Shown one piece after another: positions 23,745-31,252 of a stretch of DNA of 64,000 nucleotides (position 1 is the stretch's first letter; each line of letters begins with the position of its first letter). Source of the DNA: Pseudomonas sp. S04 (GTDB lineage: Bacteria; Pseudomonadota; Gammaproteobacteria; Pseudomonadales; Pseudomonadaceae). Under the pieces are notes generated by a model that saw only the letters and a list, made by a program, of their open reading frames with translations, made no database searches and was not told the DNA's origin. The position numbers and the translations under genes were made by a program. The stretch is from contig NZ_CP019427.1 in NCBI RefSeq assembly GCF_009834545.1, forward strand, positions 1,837,001-1,901,000, read 5' to 3'.

Positions 23745-24551
23745 TCAGGGTTTCACCTTGCGCCCCGCCATATGCCGCAAGTACGCCACCAACTGCGCCA
23801 ACTCTTCATCCTTCAACACCGCCTGGGAGAACCCCGGCATCTTCGCCTGGGGCCATTGGCGCAGGCTTTGCGGGTCGCGGATGTAGCGTTCGAGAAACTG
23901 CGCGCCAAAATATTCGGTAGGGCTGAAGGGGATGTTCAGGTCTGGCCCGAACTGCGCGTCACCCCCGCCGTTGAGGCGATGACAGGCCAGGCAGTTTTTC
24001 TGGAACAGGGCAAAGCCCAGGTTGATCGGGTCACGGGTGGGGAGGGCAGGGTCCGGCAGCAGGGCCGGGAAACGCTCGGCGACGGCGGCCAGGCGCTTGA
24101 TGCTGGCGACCTGGAACGGCCATTGCTCCGGGCTGATCCCCGCGGCCTGGGGGTGAGTCCAGACCAGGTAGAACGGACCCGCGCTGGGTTTGCCAGGCGC
24201 CAGTGCCGGCCACGGATGCGCCGGGTCTTCAATGGCCAGCCAGGCCTGGGCGCCCTGTGTCGCGAGCAAGGGGGCCGCCGCCAGCTCTGCGGCGAAACCA
24301 TCCAGGGCCACGGCCTGCAGGTGATGGTCGGCCTTGACGCCCGTCAGCAGCGCTGCCAGGGGCACCGCTCGGTAGTCCATGTCGCGCTTATAGGAAACGT
24401 CGTCAGCAACACGGATGGTCTGTGCCAACGGATGGTGCAGCAGCTCCTCGGTCTGCCAGGTGCGGCTGTCGGCACCCAGGTCGAGCACCAGTTGTGCGGC
24501 ATGCAAGGGCGTGCCGAGGAGCAAGGCTGCAAGCAGAATCAAAGCTTTCAC
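23745..24551 (-). CDS. Periplasmic c-type cytochrome with N-terminal extra domain
   Basis: A 268-residue exported protein: signal peptide MKALILLAALLLGTPLHAA, then an unusual N-terminal region of about 155 residues (LVLDLGADSRTWQTEELLHHP..) that resembles a small oxidoreductase-associated domain (a short, cofactor-pocket-less version of the sulfite-oxidase/Moco fold is my guess). A C-terminal monohaem cytochrome c domain follows: haem attachment at Cys187/Cys190/His191 (CLACH) and likely axial Met238 (AKMPGF). No dehydrogenase is adjacent. The redox partner is unknown. It is convergent with the transglutaminase gene. Confidence 0.82.
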   Translation of the reverse strand: MKALILLAALLLGTPLHAAQLVLDLGADSRTWQTEELLHHPLAQTIRVADDVSYKRDMDYRAVPLAALLTGVKADHHLQAVALDGFAAELAAAPLLATQGAQAWLAIEDPAHPWPALAPGKPSAGPFYLVWTHPQAAGISPEQWPFQVASIKRLAAVAERFPALLPDPALPTRDPINLGFALFQKNCLACHRLNGGGDAQFGPDLNIPFSPTEYFGAQFLERYIRDPQSLRQWPQAKMPGFSQAVLKDEELAQLVAYLRHMAGRKVKP

Positions 24552-24640
24552 GTAATAGCCATCCGGTCGTGGTCATGCCGCCAAGGTTGGCACAAGCACA
24601 CGAGGGCGAACAGTAAGGTGTCGCAACACTTGGCGTTGGA

Positions 24641-24736
24641 TCAGCCAATCACCTTGGTCAGGTTCGGCAGAATCAACAGCAGGGTGGTGGCGAAGAGAAT
24701 GAGCCCGGCTTGACGCACTTTCGATTGTTTGAACAT
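24641..24736 (-). CDS. Candidate 31-residue single-span membrane protein
   Basis: A short frame encodes a 31-residue peptide that begins MFKQSKVRQAG, continues with a hydrophobic stretch LILFATTLLLILP (residues 12-24) and ends NLTKVIG. The basic N-terminus followed by a single hydrophobic helix is typical of small inner-membrane proteins with an Nin orientation. A purine-rich AAAAGGCGG lies about 8 bases before the ATG. It is 89 bases upstream of the cytochrome c gene on the same strand and may share its transcript. The function is unknown; comparison between genomes is needed to confirm translation. Confidence 0.5.
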   Translation of the reverse strand: MFKQSKVRQAGLILFATTLLLILPNLTKVIG

Positions 24737-25134
24737 GGCTGACCGCCTTTTTTGTTATTTCCTGAGCGTCGAATGCTTGCCTGCAAATCTCCATCGGCAA
24801 AGCGCTGTAGGGTCCAGCTACCGGGTGCCTCGGCAAAACCCGACGACAACCTCGTAAGCTTTACCTTAGGGGCCACGCGGGCTGTGGCTTAGATCCATTT
24901 CATATCAGCTAAGCGCAAAAGGCAGCTAAAAAAGCATGAGGCCTATTGCCATCTGCGTGGTCGGCCTTTTGCTAGACAGTTCGCTGACCTGAAACGGTTA
25001 ACCCAAATGCTGACGACCGTTCGTCTGAGCATGAGCGTCAAGGCCATTGAGCGTATCGGTCATTGAATCCCTCACCCGTCGGCCTAAGGTGGACACTCAT
25101 TGATCTTTTACCTGCCCGCCAGTACGAGGATGTC
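24737..25134. other. Gene-free region between the small peptide and the thiolase gene
   Basis: About 400 bases with no convincing protein gene. It should contain the divergent promoters of the minus-strand small peptide/cytochrome unit and of the plus-strand thiolase operon. On the minus strand AGGCC and GGCCT arms (around 24931-24965) precede a T-rich stretch and could form a weak terminator. No clear promoter or regulator site was identified. Confidence 0.4.
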
Positions 25135-26340
25135 ATGACCCAAGCTTTGATTTTCGATGCGATACGCACGCCCCGTGGTCGTGGCAAGGCCGATGGTGCC
25201 TTGCACAGCGTCAAGCCGGTGAACCTGCTGGCGGGCCTGCTGGGGGCGCTGCAACAACGTAGCCAGCTCGATACCAGCCAGGTTGATGACATCGTGCTCG
25301 GGTGTGTGACGCCGGTCGGCGACCAGGGCGCCGACATCGCCAAGACGGCCGCCCTGGTAGCCGATTGGGATGTCAGCGTCGCTGGCGTGCAGATCAATCG
25401 CTTCTGCGCCTCGGGTCTGGAGGCGGTGAACCTGGGGGCCATGAAAGTGCGCTCCGGGTTCGAGGACCTGGTGGTGGTCGGTGGTGTCGAGTCGATGTCG
25501 CGCGTGCCGATGGGCAGCGATGGCGGCGCCTGGGCGCTGGACCCGCAAACCAACCTGCACACTCACTTCACGCCACAGGGCGTGGGCGCCGACCTGATTG
25601 CCACGCTCGAAGGCTTCAGTCGCGAGGATGTCGACACGTTCGCCTTGCAGTCACAACTCAAGGCCGCCCGGGCGCGCGCAGCGGGGGCGTTCAACAAGTC
25701 GCTGATACCGGTGCAGGACCAGAATGGCATCGTGCTGCTCGAGCAGGATGAATTCATCCGCGCCGACACCACCCTTGAAGGCCTGGGCAAACTCAAGCCG
25801 AGCTTCGAGATGATCGGGCAGATGGGCTTCGACGCGACTGCGTTGCGGGTCTACAGCCATGTCGAGCGGATCCGTCACGTGCACACCCCGGGCAACAGTT
25901 CCGGAATCGTCGACGGGGCGGCGCTGATGCTGATCGGCTCCGAAGCCAAGGGCAAGGCGCTGGGCCTGCAGCCACGGGCGCGGATCGTCGCCACCGCAGT
26001 CACCAGCACCGACCCGACCATCATGCTCACCGGCCCCGCACCGGCGACCCGCAAGGCCCTGGCCAAGGCCGGGTTGCGGGTCGAAGACATCGACCTGTTC
26101 GAGGTCAACGAAGCGTTTGCCTCGGTGGTGCTCAAGTTCATCAAGGACATGGCCATCGATCCGGGCAGGGTCAACGTCAATGGCGGCTCGATTGCCATGG
26201 GGCATCCGCTGGGCGCTACCGGCTGCGCGATTCTCGGCACCTTGCTTGATGAGCTGGAAGCGCGCCAGCAGCGTTTTGGCCTGGCCACGCTCTGTGTCGG
26301 TGGCGGCATGGGTATCGCCACCATCATCGAACGCCTCTGA
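25135..26340 (+). CDS. Acetyl-CoA acyltransferase / thiolase (FadI/FadA-like)
   Basis: A 401-residue thiolase. The nucleophile Cys91 sits in [12 protein letters not shown]; the C-terminal His in [15 protein letters not shown] and Cys387 in TLCVGGGMG complete the active site. It catalyses thiolytic cleavage of 3-ketoacyl-CoA, the last step of beta-oxidation. The ATG at 25135 ([13 protein letters not shown]) is chosen because this is the family N-terminus. The FadJ-like multifunctional gene follows 27 bases later, so together they form a complete hydratase-dehydrogenase-thiolase set. The fatty-acid chain specificity is not deducible. Confidence 0.92.
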   Translation: MTQALIFDAIRTPRGRGKADGALHSVKPVNLLAGLLGALQQRSQLDTSQVDDIVLGCVTPVGDQGADIAKTAALVADWDVSVAGVQINRFCASGLEAVNLGAMKVRSGFEDLVVVGGVESMSRVPMGSDGGAWALDPQTNLHTHFTPQGVGADLIATLEGFSREDVDTFALQSQLKAARARAAGAFNKSLIPVQDQNGIVLLEQDEFIRADTTLEGLGKLKPSFEMIGQMGFDATALRVYSHVERIRHVHTPGNSSGIVDGAALMLIGSEAKGKALGLQPRARIVATAVTSTDPTIMLTGPAPATRKALAKAGLRVEDIDLFEVNEAFASVVLKFIKDMAIDPGRVNVNGGSIAMGHPLGATGCAILGTLLDELEARQQRFGLATLCVGGGMGIATIIERL

Positions 26341-26367
26341 GCCCCCTGACTTCAAGGAAACATGTTC

Positions 26368-28512
26368 ATGACTGATGCCATTCGTTACGAAAAAGGTCAG
26401 GACCAGATCGTGGTCCTGACCATCGATATGCCGGGCCAGAGCGCCAACACCATGAATGCGCTGTACCGCGAGGCCATGGCTGGCTGTGTCGCGCGGCTGC
26501 TCGCCGAGCAGGACAGCATCGCCGGGGTAATCATCACCTCGGCCAAGAAGACCTTTTTTGCCGGCGGCGACCTCAATGAATTGATCAAGGTCGGCAAACC
26601 CGAGGCCAAGGCGTTCTACGCCATGGTCCTGGAACTCAAAAGCCAGCTGCGCAGCCTGGAGACCCTGGGTAAACCAGTGGTCGCGGCGATCAATGGCGCG
26701 GCGCTGGGCGGTGGCTGGGAAATCTGCCTGGCCTGCCATTACCGGGTCGCCTTGGACCACAGTGCGGTGCAGATCGGCCTGCCAGAAGTCACCCTCGGCC
26801 TGTTGCCGGGCGGTGGCGGAGTGGTGCGCATGGTGCGCCTGCTGGGCCTGGAGAAAGCCCTGCCATACCTGCTCGAAGGCAAGAAAGTCCGCGCCCAGCA
26901 AGCATTGCAGGCCGGGCTGATCGATGAGTTGGCGCTGGATCACGCTGACATGCTGGCCAAGGCCCGCGCCTGGATCCTGGCCAATCCGGCGGCGGTGCAG
27001 CGCTGGGACGTCAAGGGTTACCAGATCCCCGGTGGCACGCCGGCCCATCCCAAGGTCGCGCAGATGCTGGCCATCGCCCCGTCGATTCTGCGCAGCAAGA
27101 CCCAGGGTTGCCTGCCGGCACCGGAGAAAATCCTCTGCGCGGCCGTCGAGGGCGCCCAGGTGGATTTCGCTACGGCACAGTTGATCGAAACCCGTTACTT
27201 CACCGAGCTCACCACCGGCCAGGTGGCGAAGAACATGATTGGTACCTTCTGGTTCCAGCTCAATCAGATCAATGCCGGCGGTTCGCGGCCGGCGGGTTTT
27301 GCGCCGTACCAGACACGCAAGGTCGGGGTGCTCGGTGCGGGCATGATGGGCGCCGGCATTGCCTACGTAAGCGCGGTGGCGGGCATCGAGGTGGTGCTCA
27401 AGGACATCAACCTGGCGGCAGCCGAGAAGGGCAAGGCTCATTCGGCGACATTGCTCGAGCAGAAAGTCGCCCGCGGCCAGTTGAGCGCCGAGCAGCGCGA
27501 CGCCACGCTGGCGCGGATCACGCCCACCGAGCAGGATGCCGACCTGGCCGGTTGCGACCTGGTAATCGAAGCGGTGTTCGAAGACCGCGAACTCAAGGCC
27601 CGAGTTTCGGCGGCCGCCCAGGCAGTGGTCGGTGCCGACGCGGTGATCGCCTCCAACACCTCGACCCTGCCCATCGGCGGCCTGGCCCGGGCAGTGCCGG
27701 ACCAGGGCAAATTCATTGGCCTGCACTTCTTCAGCCCGGTGGAAAAAATGCCCCTGGTGGAAATCATCAAGGGTGCTCACACCAGCGATGAAACCCTGGC
27801 CCGGGGCTTCGATTTTGTCCTGCAAATCAACAAGACCCCGATTGTGGTCAACGACAGTCGGGGGTTCTTCACTTCGCGGGTATTTGGCACCTTCACCAAC
27901 GAAGGCATTGCCATGCTCGGCGAGGGTATCGCCGCGCCCATGATCGAAACCGAGGCCCGCAAGGCCGGGATGCCGATTGGCCCCCTGGCGATCTCCGACG
28001 AGGTCTCCCTGAGCCTGATGAGCCACATCCGCCAGCAGACCGCCAAGGACCTGCAAGCCGAAGGCAAGCCATTACCAGAGCATCCGGCGTTTGCCGTGAT
28101 CGATCTGCTGCTCAATGAGTACAAACGGGCGGGCAAGGCTGCTGGCGGTGGTTTCTACGACTACCCGGCCGGAGCGCCAAAACATCTGTGGGCGCAATTG
28201 AAAACCCGCTTCGAGCAGACGGATGGGCAGATTTCGCCACAGGATGTGCGCGATCGCCTGTTGTTCGTGCAGGCCATCGAGACCGTGCGCTGTGTGGAAG
28301 AGGGCGTGCTGATGTCGACGGCCGACGCCAACATCGGTTCGATCTTCGGTATCGGCTTTGCCCCGTGGACGGGCGGGGCACTGCAGTTCATCAACCAGTA
28401 TGGGCTCAAGGATTTTGTCGCCCGTGCCCGCTACCTGGCCGAGCAGTACGGTGAGCGCTTTGCGCCGCCGGCGCTGTTGCTGGAAAAAGCAGCCAAGGGC
28501 GAGCTGTTCTGA
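26368..28512 (+). CDS. Bifunctional enoyl-CoA hydratase / 3-hydroxyacyl-CoA dehydrogenase (FadJ/FadB-like)
   Basis: A 714-residue multifunctional beta-oxidation protein. N-terminal crotonase domain (about 1-190) with the oxyanion GAALGGGWEICLA segment and catalytic Glu in LPEVTLGLLPGGGG. The NAD-binding 3-hydroxyacyl-CoA dehydrogenase domain (about 310-490) has VGVLGAGMMGAGIAY and the catalytic His in GLHFFSPVEKMPLVEI; two C-terminal dehydrogenase repeats follow. The length equals E. coli FadJ. The second ATG (26368) is preferred over 26362 because it lies 9 rather than 3 bases from AAGGA. It is in an operon with the thiolase gene. Confidence 0.92.
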   Translation: MTDAIRYEKGQDQIVVLTIDMPGQSANTMNALYREAMAGCVARLLAEQDSIAGVIITSAKKTFFAGGDLNELIKVGKPEAKAFYAMVLELKSQLRSLETLGKPVVAAINGAALGGGWEICLACHYRVALDHSAVQIGLPEVTLGLLPGGGGVVRMVRLLGLEKALPYLLEGKKVRAQQALQAGLIDELALDHADMLAKARAWILANPAAVQRWDVKGYQIPGGTPAHPKVAQMLAIAPSILRSKTQGCLPAPEKILCAAVEGAQVDFATAQLIETRYFTELTTGQVAKNMIGTFWFQLNQINAGGSRPAGFAPYQTRKVGVLGAGMMGAGIAYVSAVAGIEVVLKDINLAAAEKGKAHSATLLEQKVARGQLSAEQRDATLARITPTEQDADLAGCDLVIEAVFEDRELKARVSAAAQAVVGADAVIASNTSTLPIGGLARAVPDQGKFIGLHFFSPVEKMPLVEIIKGAHTSDETLARGFDFVLQINKTPIVVNDSRGFFTSRVFGTFTNEGIAMLGEGIAAPMIETEARKAGMPIGPLAISDEVSLSLMSHIRQQTAKDLQAEGKPLPEHPAFAVIDLLLNEYKRAGKAAGGGFYDYPAGAPKHLWAQLKTRFEQTDGQISPQDVRDRLLFVQAIETVRCVEEGVLMSTADANIGSIFGIGFAPWTGGALQFINQYGLKDFVARARYLAEQYGERFAPPALLLEKAAKGELF

Positions 28513-28608
28513 GGCGGTGAGGGCGCATCTCGGGGCTTGCCTTGCCAGGGTGTTTCAAGGCAGGCTCTGGGGTGTCAATTATTCCCATCATCGTGTCAGG
28601 TATTTTTT

Positions 28609-29337
28609 ATGTCGCTACGCATCTGCATTCTGGAAACCGACATCCTGCGTCCAGAACTGGTCGATCAATACCAGGGTTACGGGCAGATGTTCCAGCGCCT
28701 GTTTTCCCAGCAACCGATCGCCGCCGAGTTCACCGTGTACAACGTAATGCAGGGCGAGTATCCGAGCGATGACCTGACATTCGACGCCTACCTTGTCACC
28801 GGCAGCAAGGCCGATTCGTTCGGCACCGACCCCTGGATCGAAACCCTCAGGACTTACCTGCTGGCGCGCTATGAGCGCGGCGACAAGCTGCTGGGCGTGT
28901 GCTTCGGCCATCAACTGCTGGCACTGTTGCTGGGTGGCAAGAGCGAGCGTGCGAGCCAGGGTTGGGGCGTGGGTATCCATAACTACAAAATGGCGGCCAA
29001 GGCCCCCTGGATGAGCCCGGTGCGCGAGGAGCTGACGCTGCTGATCAGCCACCAGGACCAGGTCACCGCGCTGCCGGAGAACGCCACGGTGATTGCTTCC
29101 AGCGATTTCTGCCCCTTTGCGGCGTATCACATCAACGATCAGGTGTTGTGTTTCCAGGGGCATCCCGAGTTCATCCACGACTACTCGCGGGCGTTGCTGG
29201 ACATTCGCCAGCAGTTTCTCGGCGAACAGATCTACCAGCAAGGCGTGGCCAGCCTCGACCAGGACCACCATGGCAGCACCGTAGCCGAGTGGATGATGCG
29301 GTTTGTCGCGCACAAGCCTGACGCCCAGGCGTCCTGA
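28609..29337 (+). CDS. Class I glutamine amidotransferase-like protein
   Basis: A 242-residue cytoplasmic protein with a type-1 glutamine amidotransferase fold, in the group annotated GMP synthase-like. The triad is complete: Cys98 in GVCFGHQLLA, and His185 and Glu187 in GHPEF. No synthetase domain is attached, so it either acts with a separate synthase or hydrolyses gamma-glutamyl compounds. The ATG at 28609 is the only start giving the family N-terminus (MSLRICILETD); the ribosome binding site is weak (CAGG). An imperfect stem (TGCCTTG / CAAGGCA) lies between it and the FadJ-like gene. Confidence 0.87.
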   Translation: MSLRICILETDILRPELVDQYQGYGQMFQRLFSQQPIAAEFTVYNVMQGEYPSDDLTFDAYLVTGSKADSFGTDPWIETLRTYLLARYERGDKLLGVCFGHQLLALLLGGKSERASQGWGVGIHNYKMAAKAPWMSPVREELTLLISHQDQVTALPENATVIASSDFCPFAAYHINDQVLCFQGHPEFIHDYSRALLDIRQQFLGEQIYQQGVASLDQDHHGSTVAEWMMRFVAHKPDAQAS

Positions 29338-29826
29338 GTACGACGTTAGTGCGGGGGTGGTTTAGTCCCACCCTCAGCCTGAATCGGTACTGAACGGCTG
29401 GGGAATCGCCCCGCATAATCGGCCATCAAGGTTTACCCTGCGCAACGCGAGGCGTAAGCTGCGCGCGTTTTCAACCTTTACGGAGACCCACAGTGGGTAC
29501 TTGTTCGAGCGACAGTCGTCGGCCGGTTACGATAACCGGCACCTTCTCGGCAAGATAACGCGCAACCCGCTTGTGCCGTTGTCTCGCCGATAAACAGCGA
29601 GCAGCGGTTTCCTCCGGTCAAGGCCAGTCCTGGCCGACGTGTGACACCCCTCTCATCGACACTGAACAGCCTGTGTTGGCCACCTTGGGTGGACCAGACC
29701 CGCTGTCGACACGCCAGTCTTTTGCCCGGCGCGTCACCCCTGTCCCGGTTGGTTTGCGGGGCAGCGCTCGGTCGTACCGGCTTGAGGGTCTTCCTGCACT
29801 TGGCAACCCAGTCAGGAAATCTACCT
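29338..29826 (+). other. Long mgtC leader region
   Basis: There is no full-length protein gene for 489 bases, but the stretch is highly structured. It contains the candidate leader peptide (29493-29558) whose coding region forms a perfect 8-base stem (GCCGGTTA 29522-29529 / TAACCGGC 29533-29540). Further hairpins are at 29622-29635 (GGCCA / TGGCC) and 29680-29692 (CCACC / GGTGG). A CATAAT sequence near 29414 could be a -10 element. The layout resembles Mg-responsive leaders that control mgtC or mgtA in enterobacteria, but no sequence homology to them is claimed. Confidence 0.5.
29493..29558 (+). CDS. Candidate 21-residue leader peptide upstream of mgtC
   Basis: A GTG-initiated frame preceded by ACGGAGACC (a fair Shine-Dalgarno, 7-11 bases before the start). 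It encodes 21 residues that begin [12 protein letters not shown] and end TGTFSAR before TAA. The coding region itself folds into a perfect stem at 29522-29540, so ribosome position could change the downstream structure. No run of a single regulatory codon is present. The role is inferred by analogy with leader peptides that control mgtC transcription. Confidence 0.4.
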   Translation: MGTCSSDSRRPVTITGTFSAR

Positions 29827-30543
29827 ATGCAAGCACTCAACAACATCAATCTCGACTCACTGGTCGACACCTTGGTCAGCCTCAGCGCCGCCTTCATCCT
29901 GGGTGGACTGATCGGCTTCGAGCGCCAGTACCGCCAACGTACGGCGGGCCTGCGCACCAACGTACTGGTGGCCGTTGGCGCGGCGATATTTGTCGACATG
30001 GCCAACCGCCTGGCCGGCGCCGAGGGGGCCGTGCGGGTGGTGGCCTATGTGGTCTCCGGGATCGGCTTTCTCGGCGCCGGGGTGATCATGCGCGAGGAGG
30101 GCAATGTCCGCGGCTTGAACACCGCCGCTACCCTCTGGGCCTCGGCGGCAGTCGGCGCCTGTGCCGGCGCTGACCTGGTGCTCGAGGCGCTGCTGGGCAC
30201 CTTGTTCGTGTTGGCGGCGAACACGTTGCTTCGGCCGATCGTCAATAACATCAACCGCCAGCCGCTGGATGTGGTCTCGGCCGAAGTGACCAATATCGTC
30301 TATGTCATCGCCCAACGCTCTCGGCAAAAAGCCGTGTTGGCCCTGCTCGAAGCTGAGCTGGAACGCAGCAACTACCCGGCCAGCGACGTCGACGTGCACG
30401 CCTTTGGCAGCGATGAAGTGGAGATCGAAGCGACCCTGGCCACCACCTCGGTGGACGGCGACGAACTGGACGCCCTGGTGGCGCGCTTGAGCCTGTCGCC
30501 GCTGGTGCAACAAGCCTTCTGGAGCCCGAGCACCACCGAGTGA
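29827..30543 (+). CDS. mgtC: MgtC/SapB-family membrane protein
   Basis: A 238-residue protein with the four to five N-terminal transmembrane helices of the MgtC family (about residues 12-140): [31 protein letters not shown] and [36 protein letters not shown] are hallmark segments. A soluble ACT-like C-terminal domain (about 150-235) follows. MgtC supports growth at low Mg2+ and, in pathogens, inside host cells by acting on the F1Fo ATPase. The frame is open upstream to 29641, but I start at 29827 ([17 protein letters not shown]) at the family N-terminus. A long structured leader precedes it. Confidence 0.85.
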   Translation: MQALNNINLDSLVDTLVSLSAAFILGGLIGFERQYRQRTAGLRTNVLVAVGAAIFVDMANRLAGAEGAVRVVAYVVSGIGFLGAGVIMREEGNVRGLNTAATLWASAAVGACAGADLVLEALLGTLFVLAANTLLRPIVNNINRQPLDVVSAEVTNIVYVIAQRSRQKAVLALLEAELERSNYPASDVDVHAFGSDEVEIEATLATTSVDGDELDALVARLSLSPLVQQAFWSPSTTE

Positions 30544-30625
30544 AGGCGCCACCGCGCGCACAGGGCAGGGAATGTTGCGGCCAGACGGGATATCATGGCG
30601 TTTTGCTTGGTCTGCAGGGGTCCCC

Positions 30626-31252
30626 ATGTACAAGGCACTGATCGTGGACGATCACCCGTTCATTCGGTCTTCAGTGAGGGTGCTGCTGGAGCAGGAACAA
30701 TTTGCCGTGGTGGCCGAGGCGGGCAACGGTGCCGATGCCGTGCAACTGGCGCGCGAGCACGTGCCCGACCTGGTGTTGCTGGACATCGCCATGCCCAAGC
30801 TGGACGGCCTGGAGGTCATCAGCCGGATCAGCGCCCTGCGCCTGCCGATCAGAATTCTGGTGCTGACCTCCCAGGCCCCGCAGTTCTATGCCATGCGCTG
30901 CATGAAGGCCGGTGCTGCCGGCTACCTGTGCAAGACCGATGACGTCGGCGAACTGCGCAAGGCCATCGCCGCGGTGATGCACGGCTACACGTTTTTCCCC
31001 AACCTGGCCGACAGCTCGGTACGCCGCAGCGACGGCCAGACCAGCGAACTGGAGCTGATCCAGAGCCTGACCGACCGGGAACTGAGCATCCTCCAGCAAC
31101 TGTCCAACGGCTTGAGCAACAAGCAGATCGCCGAGGCAATGCTGCTGAGCAGCAAGACCGTGAGCACCTACAAGACCCGCCTGATCGAGAAGCTCAACGT
31201 CAAGTCGGTGGTGTACCTGGCGGACTTCGCCAAACGTAACAACCTGCTGTAG
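30626..31252 (+). CDS. rocA1: LuxR-type response regulator (RocA1/EvgA/BvgA-like)
   Basis: A 208-residue response regulator. Receiver domain about 1-120 with acidic pair Asp8/Asp9 (VDDH), phospho-acceptor Asp53 (LLDIAMPKLDG), switch Thr in LVLTSQ and Lys in GYLCKTDD. The C-terminal LuxR/FixJ helix-turn-helix is LTDRELSILQQLSNGLSNKQIAEAMLLSSKTVSTYKTRLIEKLNV. The ATG at 30626 is used as the family start. The stop codon TAG is immediately followed by the ATG of the sensor kinase, so the two are translationally linked. Roc naming rests on the downstream RocS1- and RocR-like genes. Confidence 0.85.
   Translation: MYKALIVDDHPFIRSSVRVLLEQEQFAVVAEAGNGADAVQLAREHVPDLVLLDIAMPKLDGLEVISRISALRLPIRILVLTSQAPQFYAMRCMKAGAAGYLCKTDDVGELRKAIAAVMHGYTFFPNLADSSVRRSDGQTSELELIQSLTDRELSILQQLSNGLSNKQIAEAMLLSSKTVSTYKTRLIEKLNVKSVVYLADFAKRNNLL

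Noticed and set aside
25651..28056. An 801-codon open frame on the minus strand
   Set aside because: It runs antisense to the thiolase and FadJ-like genes, whose catalytic motifs are complete on the plus strand; there is no recognisable domain on the minus strand.
29338..29440. A PhoP box upstream of mgtC
   Set aside because: Two GGTTTA sequences occur but about 70 bases apart instead of as a direct repeat with 11-base period, so PhoP control is not supported.
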